DNA of 64,000 nt from Topomyia yanbarensis (Eukaryota; Arthropoda; Insecta; Diptera; Culicidae). The first letter of the stretch is position 1; every line of letters begins with the position of its first letter. The position numbers were made by a program, and so were the translations under genes. The notes beneath the pieces were generated by a model. It was not told where the DNA came from. It saw only the letters and a program-made list of their open reading frames with translations, and did no database searches. The stretch spans positions 32,772,343-32,836,342 of the forward strand of contig NC_080671.1 of the NCBI RefSeq assembly GCF_030247195.1, in the 5' to 3' direction. Below, piece after piece: positions 48,301 through 62,500 of the stretch.

Positions 48301-50521
48301 ATACCTTTAAAACGTTTGTACCTGAATACACCTGTTATTTGACACACTCGATCTACTAAAAATATAATCATATATAGTCATCAGATAACACGGGGCCAGA
48401 ATATACTAGGAAGACTTCAAATGTGCTTGAATAGTTTGTAGACAACCGATATGATGTATTTTGATGAGCCGTGTAACAGGAATATACACTAAAATAATTA
48501 CCAAAGAAGTGGGAAACCGGAATTATCTGGACCAGTCGTTAAGTGGAACACTGCATCCAAATGTCTTCAAATATGATTGTATTTTTCACAGATCACAGAA
48601 TTTGATGTGCCGCATGACAGAAATAATTACTAGAATTGTTTGGTCCGATCTTCCATTTTCCAGAATTGTTAATAAAGTGTCCCTATTTGACATTGAATTT
48701 GCATTTTCCATAAATTATAGAGTTGATATTATTTGATATGTCGCATGACAGAAATGTTTAACAAAAATGTTTCATCCCGGGCGACTTTACATGTGATAGC
48801 ATTGTTCGTAGAAAACCGAGCTGGTGTACCTTGATGTGCCGCGTGACAGGAATATTCATTTAAAATTTCGTCCGTTGAAAAAGAATCCGGAATCACCGAA
48901 TTGATTTAAAGTTTCCCCGTGTGTCCGGATTACTTTACATTAACGACGCAGAATCCCTATGGATAAAGACTCGACACGTCAATCGTTTGTTTACCATTTA
49001 TCTGTCAGTGTCATTCCTAGCGAGCACGAGACCTGTCAACGGCCCTCGTTCCAGAAGGATTCAAAGCGATTTTCTTCGGATTGACTACTTTTGACAGGTC
49101 TCGTGCTCGATTGGAATGATACCTATAGATAAATAATAAGAATAAGATAGAGATAGCGAGTCTTTATCCAGAGGGATTCAGCGTCTTTACTTTACATGTC
49201 TGCATTGCTTATAGATCATCGTTAATGTGCCGCATGGCTGGTATCTTCAAGTATTAATTTTTTTTTGCAAAAATGGGTAGCGCATTCCGTATTCACTAGG
49301 TCTTCCAGTCCAGAACCGCTTCTACGTTGCTTGAAAAAGGCCATAGTGTCATAGTGCCATAGTGTACAAATGTTGGATAAAATATACGATACATTTTATA
49401 ATAATGCCTGACTTGCAGCTAAACTTCGGAAAATTGATGAAAATGTGCTGAATGGCCCTCGGACATAACCCACAGAACATCCGTATAGATACAAAACCGA
49501 CCACCTGACCAGACCACCACATATAGCCTCGGAAACTAACCATTTTCAGATAATTGTAATTATAAATGTAAGTATAAATTCATAACCATTTTCAGATAAT
49601 TCAGTTGAAACAGTTGATAATACACGACACGTTTTACCCGGCACTATTGGTTTGTATACGTACGTCAGAATTGCATAAAAACAGCGAAATGAAATCGCTA
49701 TTTTTTGCAAAAGTGACGTTAGCTAAAATTTACAAGGATTTTGCAAAAAAGTGAAAATATAAGCAATTGGCTATTATCTACGATAGATTGTATACATTTT
49801 GTACAGAACAGATAGTTGAAACATTATTCGTGCTTTTGAAAACATCACGAAACACAAAAATTTGTTTCCTGAAAAATATTCCTATTGGCGCTAACGTCAC
49901 AATTGCATAAAAGGGCAGTTCAATTGGCTGCTATTGAATTTCATTCCGATCTGACTTTCGGCTCCTGAGTTATAGCTGGGTTAGTGCGGTCACATAGGAA
50001 TTTCCTATATACCTGTACATTACTTAAACGGTTAAAAACCACAAAATGTGATTATTGCAACCACAGCAAATAAATCAATTTCGACCGAAGTTCTGGCAAC
50101 ATTGCCCAGACCGACTGTCAAATGAACTTTTTGTTGCTTTGATATTTGAGTTATTAGTGGATACGCGAAAGTATTGCGAATCTTTTCTAAAATTCACTTT
50201 GCGACTTTTCAGCCATGGACCACCAGGCCGAGCGTCAAATTACGCGCTCATTTAATGTGCACCACTGCGAGTGTAAAAATACTTTGACGTTTTTGCCTTT
50301 CTCCTATAGAAAGGTTATGCAATCACTCTGAACATCGGCAACCTAATCCCGGCCCGGAGGGCCGTCCCGTCTGTCATATACCATTCGACTCAGTTCGTCG
50401 AATTCGTCAAATGTCTGTGTGCGTGCGTATGTGTGTGTGTGTATGTATGTATGTATGTATGTATGTATGTATGTATGTATGTATGTATGTATGTATGTAT
50501 GTATGTATGTATGTATGTATG

Positions 50522-50555
<34 letters not shown>

Positions 50556-53500
50556 TGTATTAGACCCCTCCACATTTTGAAAAAGCTTTGAAATATACAT
50601 GGGTCAGCTCAGATTTTTGTTCTACATGTGAATTTAAGAAGTTTCGCCAAAAATGACTTAATTTGGACATGATGTAGAGGTGTCTCCCATCAAAAATCGT
50701 GTTTTTGCTATGTTTCCATAGTAAGATCGCTTACACTCCGATTCAATAGGCCCTATATGCCCACATATCATCAAATGTTGTTCCTTAGACATATCTTAAC
50801 ATGTTTTAACAGGTGAATATAGTTCTAATCGCAATAGAAAACTTGTTAACTGGATTTTTATATAGAAAAGTATATCAAAATCAAGAAAAATTAGTAGTAT
50901 TTATGTATGTATGTATGTGACCAAAAATAAGCACATCGGTTACTCGGAGATGGCTCAACCGATTTCATCAAACTTAGCCTCAAATGAAAGGTAGAACATT
51001 TCCATAGGCTGCTATTGAATTTCATTAAATTCCGAGTTCCGGTTCCGGAGTTACGGGTTTAAGAGTGCGGACACATAGCAAATTCACATTTTTGCCTTTC
51101 TCCTATAGAAAGGTTATGCAATCACTCTGAACATCGTTAATCTAATTTTTTTTACTTACATAGGTTTTCTGTATTATAACAACGTCGTAGTTAGGGGGAT
51201 ACGGTGAGGGGAACCCCCCCCCACATAACTCACCACCCTTCCCTAAACCGCCCTCTACGCGAATAAAATTTTCTAATTCCTCTAAAATAAACTTTCCTTG
51301 TGGGTCTGAAAAACCAGCAAAAATTTGTTTTTGAAATGATTTTGAGTTGAGAGACTAATTTAAAATTTCTTTACAATTTGAAAATCTTTGGCGGGGTCCA
51401 AACCCCCGAACCCCTTCTTCTGGATCTGTCGCTGGTTTCAAGTGAAACACATAGCAACTCAAGTTCGTAGCTGTCGATTCATTGTACGTATGTGTAAATC
51501 GCACAGAATATCTAATAGTTCCATCAATTTACTAAACATAACCAGCCATGCAATCGTAGTTTGGATAAATGAGAAAGGCAGAATTGCACCACTAGGTGGA
51601 TTAAAACGGGTATTTAGGAAAGAAATACAACATGTTTCATTTTTTGCCATCCTCAAAACAAAAATCATTACAATGTTAAAACCATCAAATGAAAGTGAAA
51701 AAAAAAACCAGATATGTGTTTGGAAAATACTCCTATTTTATGGAATGATTTTTTTGTGTGAAAATACAGATATTTTCAAGACGCTCATAATTTTGAACGA
51801 AACGAGCCTACGGGGCTTTTCGGACCCCCTATTCCGTCAACCACCGTTCAGCGGCTTGCGGCTACGCACACGATTGCACACGCCACATCAAAGAAAATAC
51901 ATGAGACGCCAATCGACAGCTGTGACTAACCAGATTAAGTTTCTGTAACACATTTTTTTTACTTCTCAATGAGTTTCTTCAATACATACTTAATAGGTAA
52001 ACGTAATTACATTGAAAAAAAAAAATAAAAAATAACCCCTACATTGAAAAAGGGTGGAAAAACGTAGGGTTTTACAAATCTTCGCCTAACGCTGCCATGG
52101 AGTGGTGCAAATGAACCTTTATGGAACCATAATGTAGCTGACACTTGAAACTATTAATTATTTATATTTTTTCACATCTAGCCATTTAAAAGGGCGATTT
52201 GCTTAGGTAAGTCCGAATAGCCCCGGGTACCCCTTATAATTTTCTTATGTCTGCCGCTTGCACTTTTTTTTAATCTAAAGATTTATTTGAAACGGCTCAA
52301 CGCGTTATCACAACTGAGCCGTGGATCTTTCAATTTTTTACATTATGTAAAAAAAATAATAAAATGCTATGAATGTCGGTCTTCCAGATCTTGTTGACGC
52401 AGTTTGCTGCTGCGCGTTGAGATCCTTTTCCTTGGCGGTGAAGCCGCTTGGGGGTCATTCAGTCTACCTTCTCTCGCGTTCTCGTTCCCGTCCATGTCAT
52501 CATCGGTACTGCTTTCTTGCTGTTCACGATCAGAAGTTCTTATTTGTTTCTTGTTCTTACGGGTCGCTGTTGTAAATCCGTCTTCATCGGTATTTTAGTT
52601 TGAATTTGTGTCTTGAATACGCAAATTGGAATAATCCAACATTCCCTTTTGCGAATTAATATTGAATAGTGCCAGGTGGTTGGTTTCCTACCAAAGCGTC
52701 AAGAGTTCATTTTCGCTTTCTCGCCAGCAAACCATAGCTTCAGTATTTGCTTCCCGGGAAATCACTCGGAACAAGCCAGTTGCCTTAGGCGCTCACATGT
52801 GTTGTGTGAACTGTTTGGATTTTTTTATGTCTAACTAGTGCAAATTGGGTACTAGAGATGGTTGGGTTTCAATTTTTTTCGTACCAGAACCCGACCCGAA
52901 TCCGAGAGCTTGAAAGTTGAAAAGCCCGAACTCGACCCGAGCCCGAAAGTTTAAAATTTGAAAAAAAAAAAACCGAACCCGAGAATTTCAAAATTCGAAA
53001 ACCCGAACCCGAACCCGACCCGAACCAGAAAATTTATAATTTGAGAAACTCGATATGAACTTCACTTATTAATGCGAATCAACGAAAGATCCCTAAGATT
53101 TTTAATCTTAGGCACCCGAGCTGTACCCTAGGCTCAACTAAGAATTTTAGAATCACTCGAACCTGAAGTAGCACCATACACGTCTAATTATATTTGCCTA
53201 CGGCGAATTCCGCACTAAATCGTATTCAGAGTTGGCAGCACCCTCTCAGATTTTAATGAAACTTTCTGTACATGAGAACTTTGTGACAAAAAGCCACTTT
53301 ACATACTTCATTTTCCCCAAAATGATCAAGACTGTCTTTTGAAAAGGGTCAAACTTTTTTTTACCATTTTCTAAAATGGCTATAGTCTAAAAATGTCAAA
53401 TTTTACAAAAAAATGTTGTAGGAGTTATTATCACATAATTAGTCAAATTTTTGAATAAAAATATTGAAAAAATTCTTCATTGACTCCTGCACTAAAAAAA

Positions 53501-56500
53501 TCGTTTTTAAAAAGTTAAAGTCCATTTACAAAAAAAAAACCATCTTTCATTTGGATGAAACATTGTTTCCTGCCCACCGTCAAAAATTCAAGTTGGGATC
53601 TTTCAAAGAAAAAAGTTTATTAAAAAAGCTTTTCTTTGTCTAAACTGATTTTTTCTCAGTGTATTTGATCGAAAACTAAACCAATGAAAGTCATAATAAT
53701 CTCAGAATCCAATAAAACTCAGTTTATGAGAAGATATTGTCTAATTTAGCAACTAAGTATATTTTTTTTAAATCAAGAATCTCATTGAAAAGAGTTTATG
53801 TCATTAAGCAAATATTTCATTATTCTTTATTTTCTTGCTTAGTTCTGAGGAAGGATCACGTGGAAAACCCGTTAACGTACAAGTGCTTGAGCCCTTCGCG
53901 ACCTTCCACGGCATCTACACACGCGATTATGCAAACATGATAACATCCCGGTGATCAGGTGAACGTCTCAGCGCTCATAATTTTTTTTGACTACATGACC
54001 GGGAACTCTAGTGATATGGGGTAATTTACTCCCTGTCAGAATGTGAATTGTACACCATAAACTAAATATCAGAATAACGGTCCACGTGACCATCCAAGAA
54101 CGCACGCGAATAAGTGAATGGCCATACGGTTACAAAATCGAGTTTTGTACACGCGAAAGTATATGCACGCGAGCACACGCGACAAACACGTTAACATACG
54201 AATGCTTAAGCCCTTAGCGATCAACCACGCACACCTACGTTCGCGATCGCGCAAACTTGATAACACCCCAGTAATAAGATAAACGTTTGAGCACTTACGA
54301 AGTTTCAAACGCTGTCTCAAACGCAAACCTACAAACGTCCATGTTCGCGCGATCATGAATCCGTCACGTCCGGAAATTATTTTCATCCGTCCTAGCAACT
54401 TGGACCAACCAAAAAATAATGCTCTTATCCACTGGACAACACGTTCCATGGCGACATGACCGGTTACTCTAGTGATATGGCAGATCTTGCTCTCTTCTTG
54501 CATCTAAACCGAATACCGAAAATTAAGTATCAGATTCACGGTTTGCGCGCGATCATCCAAGAACACACGCGAATATGCGAAAGGCACACGGGTTTAAAAT
54601 TGGATTTATACGCGTGGAGATACATACACGTTAGCACACGCAAAATGCAAACGCATACGCGAATAAACACGTTAACGTACAAATGCTCGATCCCTTCGCG
54701 ATTATACACTCTACACGCGCACATATCTGCTCCGTACAACGAATCACATTCAGAATCACGGTTCGCTGCAATGAGCCATAAGCAGTGTTTTAGACCTTTC
54801 GAAAACCTAGCTCTACATCTCCAGTAGGACAACTCTCGAAAAAAAAAAGATTTTTAAACATTTCAGTTCCACAAAATTGTTACCATCATAGAAGTACACC
54901 ATTTTATTGAACCGAATAATTTGATATATCGAAAAGTTCTTGAGTTAGTTTTGTATTCCCCTACCTTGTATTCCCCCCTAGGTTGAGAGGTTTTACGGTA
55001 CTGCAAACATCATCAAGCATATTGCGTGCATCAGTGCTAAAGAACCTCTGACAGACATCGAGGAGACCGAGAGGAGAGCTTATGGGCTTTTTTTATGTGT
55101 GGTATTTTTTCATACTTCGCACCTGCTCAAACACTCGCGAGTCGAGGTGAATTGATTTTTGCTATGGGCCGTTTTTGTAAACATTATTCCACAGCTTAAT
55201 GGCGGGGTTGTTGGACACGGCTCGCAGTGGAGGTCATTGTGTGTCGATTTATCGGTTGACTTCGTCATCGTGCTAATTATTCCAAAAAACTGTAAAAGTA
55301 GAAGCCTATTAGTGTTAATTAAATATTTTGCTCATTTGAAAGTTTACATTCAAGTTTGTTATGAATATATACCAAATTCGTTACTGATACTTTCTGCATG
55401 CATCATGCAACTAGCAGTTGGGAAATTGGATTCTGAGATGATTATGACTTTCATTGGTTTAGTTTTCGATAAAAATACACTGAATAATAAAATCAGTTTG
55501 GACAAAGAAAAGTTTTTTCCAATAACTTTTTTCCTTGAAATTTTGACGGTAGGTAATTATCTATCTTAGAACAAAATTTCATCCAAATCAAAGATTAGAT
55601 TTTTTTTCGTAAATCGACTATAAACTTTTAAACTCGATTTTTTCAGTGTAGGAGTCGATGAAAAATCTTTTCAATATTTTTATTCAAAAATTTGACTAAT
55701 TTTGTGATAATCATCCCTCAACATTTTTTGTAGGATTTGTCATTATTTTACTATAGCTTTTGAAAAAAAAATGGTAAAAATGTTTGGCCCTTTTCAAAAG
55801 ACAGTCTAGATCATTTTTGAAAAAATAAAGTATGCAAAGTGGTTTTTTGTGACAAAGTTCTCATGCACAGAAAGTTTCATTAAAATCTGAGAGGGTGCTG
55901 CCAACATTTGTTCGAGTTGGCGCGAAATTCGTCCTATGGAAAAACGAATTACTCAGCTATACTCGAAACATGCCACATTGTAAACACACCACACACAGTC
56001 AATAAACGCACTGACACAGACAATTTGAGTTACACGTATGCAGGGGTTTTACACACAGTCAAAAACTTAACAACACAGAGAGGAGAGAGAAGAAAAACAA
56101 ACCTCGAAAATACACACACGGATCCCACCTAGAGAGGGGTACGATCACTGATCATGAGTACCGCTGTGATCAAAACAGAAGTGGACACAGAAACAGCAAA
56201 CACAAATAGTTTTCTTCGTTACGAACCGTTTTCGGAAAATTATTAAACCGCCACGTACGTGAGTCAGTGGCAATATGCAAAGTAATATTTTTCAAATTCA
56301 AAAAGCATCGCGCCGATAATCATACATTTCTTGCACATTTCACCCACAGAACAGCTGAATATGACAATTGCACCAGTATACAAAGGTGTGCTTGACGATA
56401 CCACGGTAACTAGCTTAGTAAGTGTTCAGGTCTATCAATGTTTTTTGTAATGTAATTTTGACTAAGTGTAACGTTTTGTAGATTCCTTGAGTAAGGCGCA

Positions 56501-59500
56501 ATACATGCAGCCGAAACGTAGGATGATAAGTAAATATTCCGTTTGTTAAATATTTCAAAGACTGGAAGCCGAACATAACCCCTATAAAAAGAAAGCAATC
56601 AAGTTTGGGACTTTTTCTCGCTATTGAAGGTGCTTTTGACAATATGTCCTTCAATTTCTTTTGGGAAGCAGCATGAGGTCATGGAGTACCTTCATATAAC
56701 ATGAACTGGATACTCGCAATGTGTCTGCGGATATCCTCAAAGTGGTGTGCTGTCACCACTTCTATGGAACCTTGTCGACGATGGCTTGTTGAGACAACTT
56801 AATGAGCTTGGGTTTTCGACGTATGGTTTCGCCGATGATTATCATATAACGATCACCGGTATTTGCATTAATACACTTTTTGATTTGATGCAACAAGCAA
56901 TGGTGTCTCCAATGTTAGACTATCAGTCAGAGCTTTTTACGCAACGAAGGATTTCAACTCGTTCTTTGACTCTGAACTTGTTGCCGCAGATCAAGTTGAG
57001 TACGTTGGGGTAATTCTTGACTCAAAACTTAATTGGGCAGCTCACATCGATTTTAGGATCAAGAAAGCTTGCATGGCCTTCGACCAATGCAGACGGGCTT
57101 TTGGCAAACCCATGTACATTCAGTGGATCTATAGTTTTACTTTTAAAACTTTCAATGTGAGAATTCATCTTCGCGAGGAATGGCTGTCTGGCTGGATAGA
57201 GCGACAACTTGGAGAATACGTAGTTTGTTATACTGACGGTTCTTTGTTGGAGGACCGAGCCGGTGCTGGTGTCTATTGTGGTGAAATGATATTAAGCCAA
57301 TCTCATTCGCTTGGTAGTTACTGTATCGCATTCCAAGCAGAAATCTTTGCGATTCTGTGTGGTGTACAATCGGCTTTTCGACAGGGAATTTGCGGTAAAA
57401 GAATTCATTTTTGTTCCGATAGTCAGGCTGCCCCGGAAATGAATGGGCTGACGAATTGGCTAGAGCGACTGACCGGCTGCATCCAAACACACCAACTATT
57501 GGCGTGGCTTGCAAACTTGCGTTCAAACAAAGACTTTTCAGCTGGATAAGAGTCCGAAAATGTCAAAGAATTGCATTTTTGCAAGCACAATTGCAGTATT
57601 CTAGTCAGGGCATTGACTGGACATTGCAAACTAAATTATCACATGGCTGCTATTCAGCGCGCTGAGTATTATTCATGTGATCTTTGTGAATCCGATTACA
57701 GAGCGTCATATCATTTGATATGTAACTGTCCTGTAGTAATGCAATTACGTTTCCGGATTTTTATTTCTCTACACATAGATGAACCTATGTACAGAAAGCT
57801 AAAACTGAATCTAAATATATTATTGTTTCGAATCCACTGTGGTGAAAATCTATAGTTTAAGCTGTATTTGAATGACAATATATCTTCGGGTGTGTTGTCG
57901 TTCTGGTATCTCAATATCCCCTCGGGGGTGTTGATGTATCCGCTCACTGTTTAAATCAACATTCTAAACCCTCCAGGAGTTGGAAGTTTTATTGTAGTAT
58001 CTGCAGGTCGTTCAGCATCCTCCCGGGGGTACAGAATGCTTCGTTTTAATTGTTATGTGTCGTTATTTTCCTTACCCTTAACCTAACCACTTGGACAATC
58101 TTTTCCATCAGGGAAATGATGAAAAGACGATTCATAGCAGGGCACAAATCTCCGATCAACATGGGGAACGTGCTATTTGAACCAGGCGCCACTGATACCT
58201 GATTCCTGAACAGGATGGTAGTAGACTTTCTCCCATGATATGCGTGTTGTATTACATGCAGTAGGTGCTCGCCCAATCGTTGGACTTCTTGTGTAGGAAA
58301 AAAATGTACTGCGAGCCGTTTTGACACATAAAATGTCATTTGAGTTCGGGTTCTAGGGACAAGTCGTTGAAGAAATCAAGGAAGAGACCATGCAACTGAA
58401 AAGTGATGTAAGCCAAGTTGGTCGGCATCTACAGACCGGTTCATCTTTCGACATGTTTCGACATTGAAGTAGATCGATGGTTCTCAGTAGATCTCTTACA
58501 CAGCAAAGTCCGGTCAGTGGGCTAGCCACGGGAGCTAAGGAGGAAAATCGGAGAAAATCGTGATATCGTTGTCTGGAGAAATTTAACCGCCGATGATATG
58601 TCCGTCGGAGTAGCAGACTGCTCAATGGCTCACGAAAATGGGCATCAGTATCGGGAGAAATACCGTCGCCAAAAAATTCTCAGCACCAACTAGCAGCTAA
58701 ATAGGAACCAGTTGCGCCGAGAAGGATGAGAAACCCTGCGAAAGTGGTTGTAAAGAGATGATGATGATCATTATGATCGGAACATCCGCATCGATTCGTA
58801 TCTCAATATGTGACGACCTGTCCACCAGACCTGAGCAGGTTAGATAACTAGAAACCGCGAAGGTTGGATTGCAAGCAAGAAAAAGCAGCAATGGAAAAAA
58901 ACATGAACGAATACCACAAAATAAAAAGAGCAAGAGCACAACCATTACTGAAGTAGTTCCTAACAGTTACTCCGGGTGGATGAAACAAGAGCTTTAGGTT
59001 TACTCGGTAGACTAAACTACTACAAACCAATCCGACACTACCACGAACCAGCAGGCAGTGGTGTCTTGTGAAGATTCCGTCTCGATAACGGGAATTTACC
59101 CAATTTTATCTAGTCGATTGATACTCAAGATTCGCTCCTCGAAGAAAAATCTTCATAGTTTGAGGGTTTCTATGCCTTTCTTTTATAAGAAACATAAAAA
59201 ATAAAATCCCTTGAGAATTTTTTGCGCTCGGGTTTGATACAACCCTTTCGAAATCATCGGAAGGATATGATTCATTATGTCGAGCAATAGACATAGTTAT
59301 GTTATCAATAGTCGCATTGACTATGGCAGCACGAGTATCGTGAGTTGTAAGATCGGATATAGGACATGCGTCAATAGCACTATTTGTAAGTACACATGCA
59401 CGAGGCATTTCACGTGGATTCATCATGCTATTTTTGTTTGAAGGCGGGGTGGCAGCTTTCCAACCTAGAAGTTTTCTTTATGGGAGTCCGGTTCTTTAAT

Positions 59501-62500
59501 CAAAGTAGAGGTAGTTTTTCCTCCCAAAGGGGGGGGGGGGTAAAAGGCCATTGAAGCAAAGCAAATCAATAACCTGGGAAATTTCTAGACCAATATGTGA
59601 AATGGGCGGAAGTCCAAATGAGAGTCTCTCTGTGTTTACTTTCTGTTTGGATTATTATGGCGCCAACATAAAACTTTCCAACATTGTTTTAATAAATTTT
59701 GAAAGACTCTGATGTCGTCTAGCATATTATGCTAAGAGTAAAGGAGCAAACGTAGAAACGGCCGAGTTATTGATGGAAGAGAGAGTAAACAAAGACAAAC
59801 TCTCATTTGGACTTCCGCCCTTTTCTCATGTTGGTCTAGATTTGATGTAAACAAACAACTAGGCTAGACCAGTGAAATTAGTCAGCATACACACCTAGAA
59901 AAAATAGTGTAAATTTACGTCTCCTGACCCTGACATATACGAGCATCAAAAATGACTTAGTTTTACGTTTGATTTTAGTTTTACATGACGTTTAATTTCC
60001 TGACTCATGTAATTTTACTCTACATAGAGCGTTTGTTCTGAATGGTATGAAGTGTAATTTTATGTCATTGTGCATGTAAAGTATATGTATCATGTAAAAT
60101 TAAACGGAACACGGTAATGTTATGTCATTTCGTGAATTACGAGTTGTTGAATTGTGTCATGTTTGCAATTACGTCAACGATAAAATTCAGATTTTTTTGG
60201 TGTGTAGGAGTGTCATTCCCAAGTACACACAAAATTATTGTTTCAAAGCTGAACTGATAAAGAAAGTTAAAGCAGAAAGCAAAAATGCGCATAAATGAGA
60301 CTCTACCAAAGGCGTCAGAAGACTACGCCACGGTCCTGTTAGTCCAGAAGAAACAACAAACAAGACTTCAAATTTAAACAAAAATAGCGAAAAATATTGC
60401 AGTCTCTCGGTTTCATAGGCATAAACGGGAACGGAAATTTTGTCATAGCCAGTAAAGCAGGCCGTCTTTTTAAAGTTGTAGCAAAGATCGTAGAGTAAGC
60501 TAAAACAATTATCATCGAGAATGGTACGGGTTAGACCATGAAAATTGAAGTCGCCTCGAGCGTTAGATTCTCTGTTTCTTCTGAATTGATCAGTTGCTGT
60601 GCTTCGGATTTGTGTCAGAGCTCCCTCTTGCCGGTATACTTAGCGGTCATTCAAAAGAGACAAAAAATATTGTTACGAAGACTCATTTGCTTGTATTTAG
60701 TATAATACTGCATGCATGACGCGCGGGACCAACAGACAACCGATCATGCAGACGATCCTTGTCGAAGAAGATGCAAAGCAGTCTCGCCAAAAGGTCACCC
60801 GACACTAGTTTGAAGATCCGGTGTGATTGTCACTAAAAATCGTCGCTCACTGGAGCAAGAGGTCATTGAAACAGACAACCCCGTCCTTCAGTAGATCCAC
60901 GCACGCCAAGCTCGAATCGATAACTACACCATCGATTTCAACTTTGTGAGCGGGCATGTAAACGCGTTAGTTCTTCATGAGCGGGTATGTAAACGCGTTA
61001 GTTCCTCAGGAAAGTCTTGTCGCCATTTGTTTGCTTTAGACAAAATATCACAATCTTGAGCTTATCTAGGCGAGATATGTAGCACAGCTAAATATTTCAG
61101 CGTCTTGCGGAATATTGGAATACTTCCGAAAGAAGATCAGATACGGTCAAACCCAGTTCAATATGTTCGATTTTAAATATAAGCGAATCTTGTTCGGTAT
61201 CCATTTTAGGATCATTGGGGTCAATTCAGGAGTACACTTAATATACGGTAGAGTGCCAATATTTATGATCTTCCTTAAATTTCAAATCGGACACACCTCA
61301 AAAGTCCCCAGGCAAAAGTTGAGCGCAATCGAAAAACAATGTCATGAAGCAAGCGTCAAGATCTGGTGTAATGTTGAAAAAATGTCTTTGTGGTACAAGG
61401 AAGATTTTTGAATTGAGATGTGACTTGAGTTTGGAAATGAGGTTTTTATTTTTTTTTTTGTATGCCAAATGTTTTAGTTTTTTTAGGTGAAAAACTGAGA
61501 TTCCGCCAAGGGCGCTAGAAGACCACCCTACGGCTCTGTGTGACTAATGCTTTGGATGACTTGGAGCGACTCTCGAAAGCGCTATTTTTTATTATCTCTC
61601 TAGTAAATGTCCGGACAATCAATTGAATTGGTAATCATTGTCGGTAAAAGATTTTTCAACAGTAACTATGTCGCTAGCAGTCAAATATATAAAAGCCTAC
61701 AAAAGTCGTTTCGTGGGCTTTGTAAAAAATAGTATATTCTAACGAAAGATAATTTAATGTGTCACATTCATGACAGAACTGCGAATAAATTCTGTAAAAT
61801 TAGCCGAAAATTCTGTCTAACAGTATTTTCCATACATCTACTCTAGCATACTTCAAGAGCAATTTGGTTTAAAAACTATACCAACATTCACTATAATTAA
61901 CCTTATTCTTTAGAACGTCCTTCGGAGTTATGGTTAAAATTGGTCACAATGCAGTTAGCTTCAGGTTGGTAATTACGAGTCATAGCACTTACAACAAATC
62001 GTCGCTGCTGTATCAACTAGTTCAAAATGGCATTTCGTTACCTCGTGATCTATGTAATTGTTCACCAGTCCTGAAGTGTCAGAAAACGATCTACATTTCC
62101 TCTATCCTATCGAAACTGGCACAAAACCTCACACGTACGACGAAATCCCGTTCTAACGAGAGCTTGTTACGAAGCCGACACAACACTGCACTTGTTTCTA
62201 GCGGCTATAGGTGACAATTTCACCCCATTCTTCCGCTGAGGAACAATCCTTCCGAATCGTCTCAGGTATCGTTTTCCGATCATTCAACTTTGCCGTCGGC
62301 CGACGTCAGATGCATTTCTTTTCTCATTCGATTATCTTTATTTCATTTATTCATATTCTTCGGTCGCACATTTCCAGGGCAGATATGGTCGTTGCAAATG
62401 GTATTTTGAGTTAATAAGTTTATATTTTATTGATTCAATATGAATAATAAACTTTTTCGTTGATATTTGTGAACTATTTCTCGTAAACAAATGAGAAATG

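Larger units (their letters stand above)
47475..49919. mobile_element. 2.4-kb terminal-repeat element, ACTGCCCTT ends
   Basis: Left ACTGCCCTTATATGCAAAAG, then TGACGTAAGCGCCA. Right TGGCGCTAACGTCACAATTG, then CATAAAAGGGCAGT. These form inverted repeats of about 34 bp. GTGACGT motifs recur inside both ends (47619-47665, 49714), suggesting repeated binding sites. The interior carries the tandem array at 48400-49330. No transposase recognised. Confidence 0.65.

Noticed and set aside
48400..49330. CRISPR-like spaced repeats
   Set aside because: Irregular spacing, diverged units and eukaryotic context; fits a decayed tandem array.
50343..50600. Thr-His-Tyr-Ile repeat protein on the minus strand
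   Set aside because: Pure translation of the (GTAT)n microsatellite.
51388..51948. 186-codon open frame on the + strand
   Set aside because: It runs through a dispersed repeat (inverted partner at 31600-31790) and through low-complexity A-rich sequence; no domain pattern or splice logic.
54069..54832. Two overlapping minus-strand frames of 144 and 98 codons
   Set aside because: They are translations of the CACGCG-rich tandem repeat; similarity between them reflects the DNA repeat, not a protein family.
58990..59030. Gypsy-type RT end (LGLLGRLNYYKPI)
   Set aside because: Only about 15 residues match a loose pattern; no integrase, protease or LTR nearby, so no element was called.
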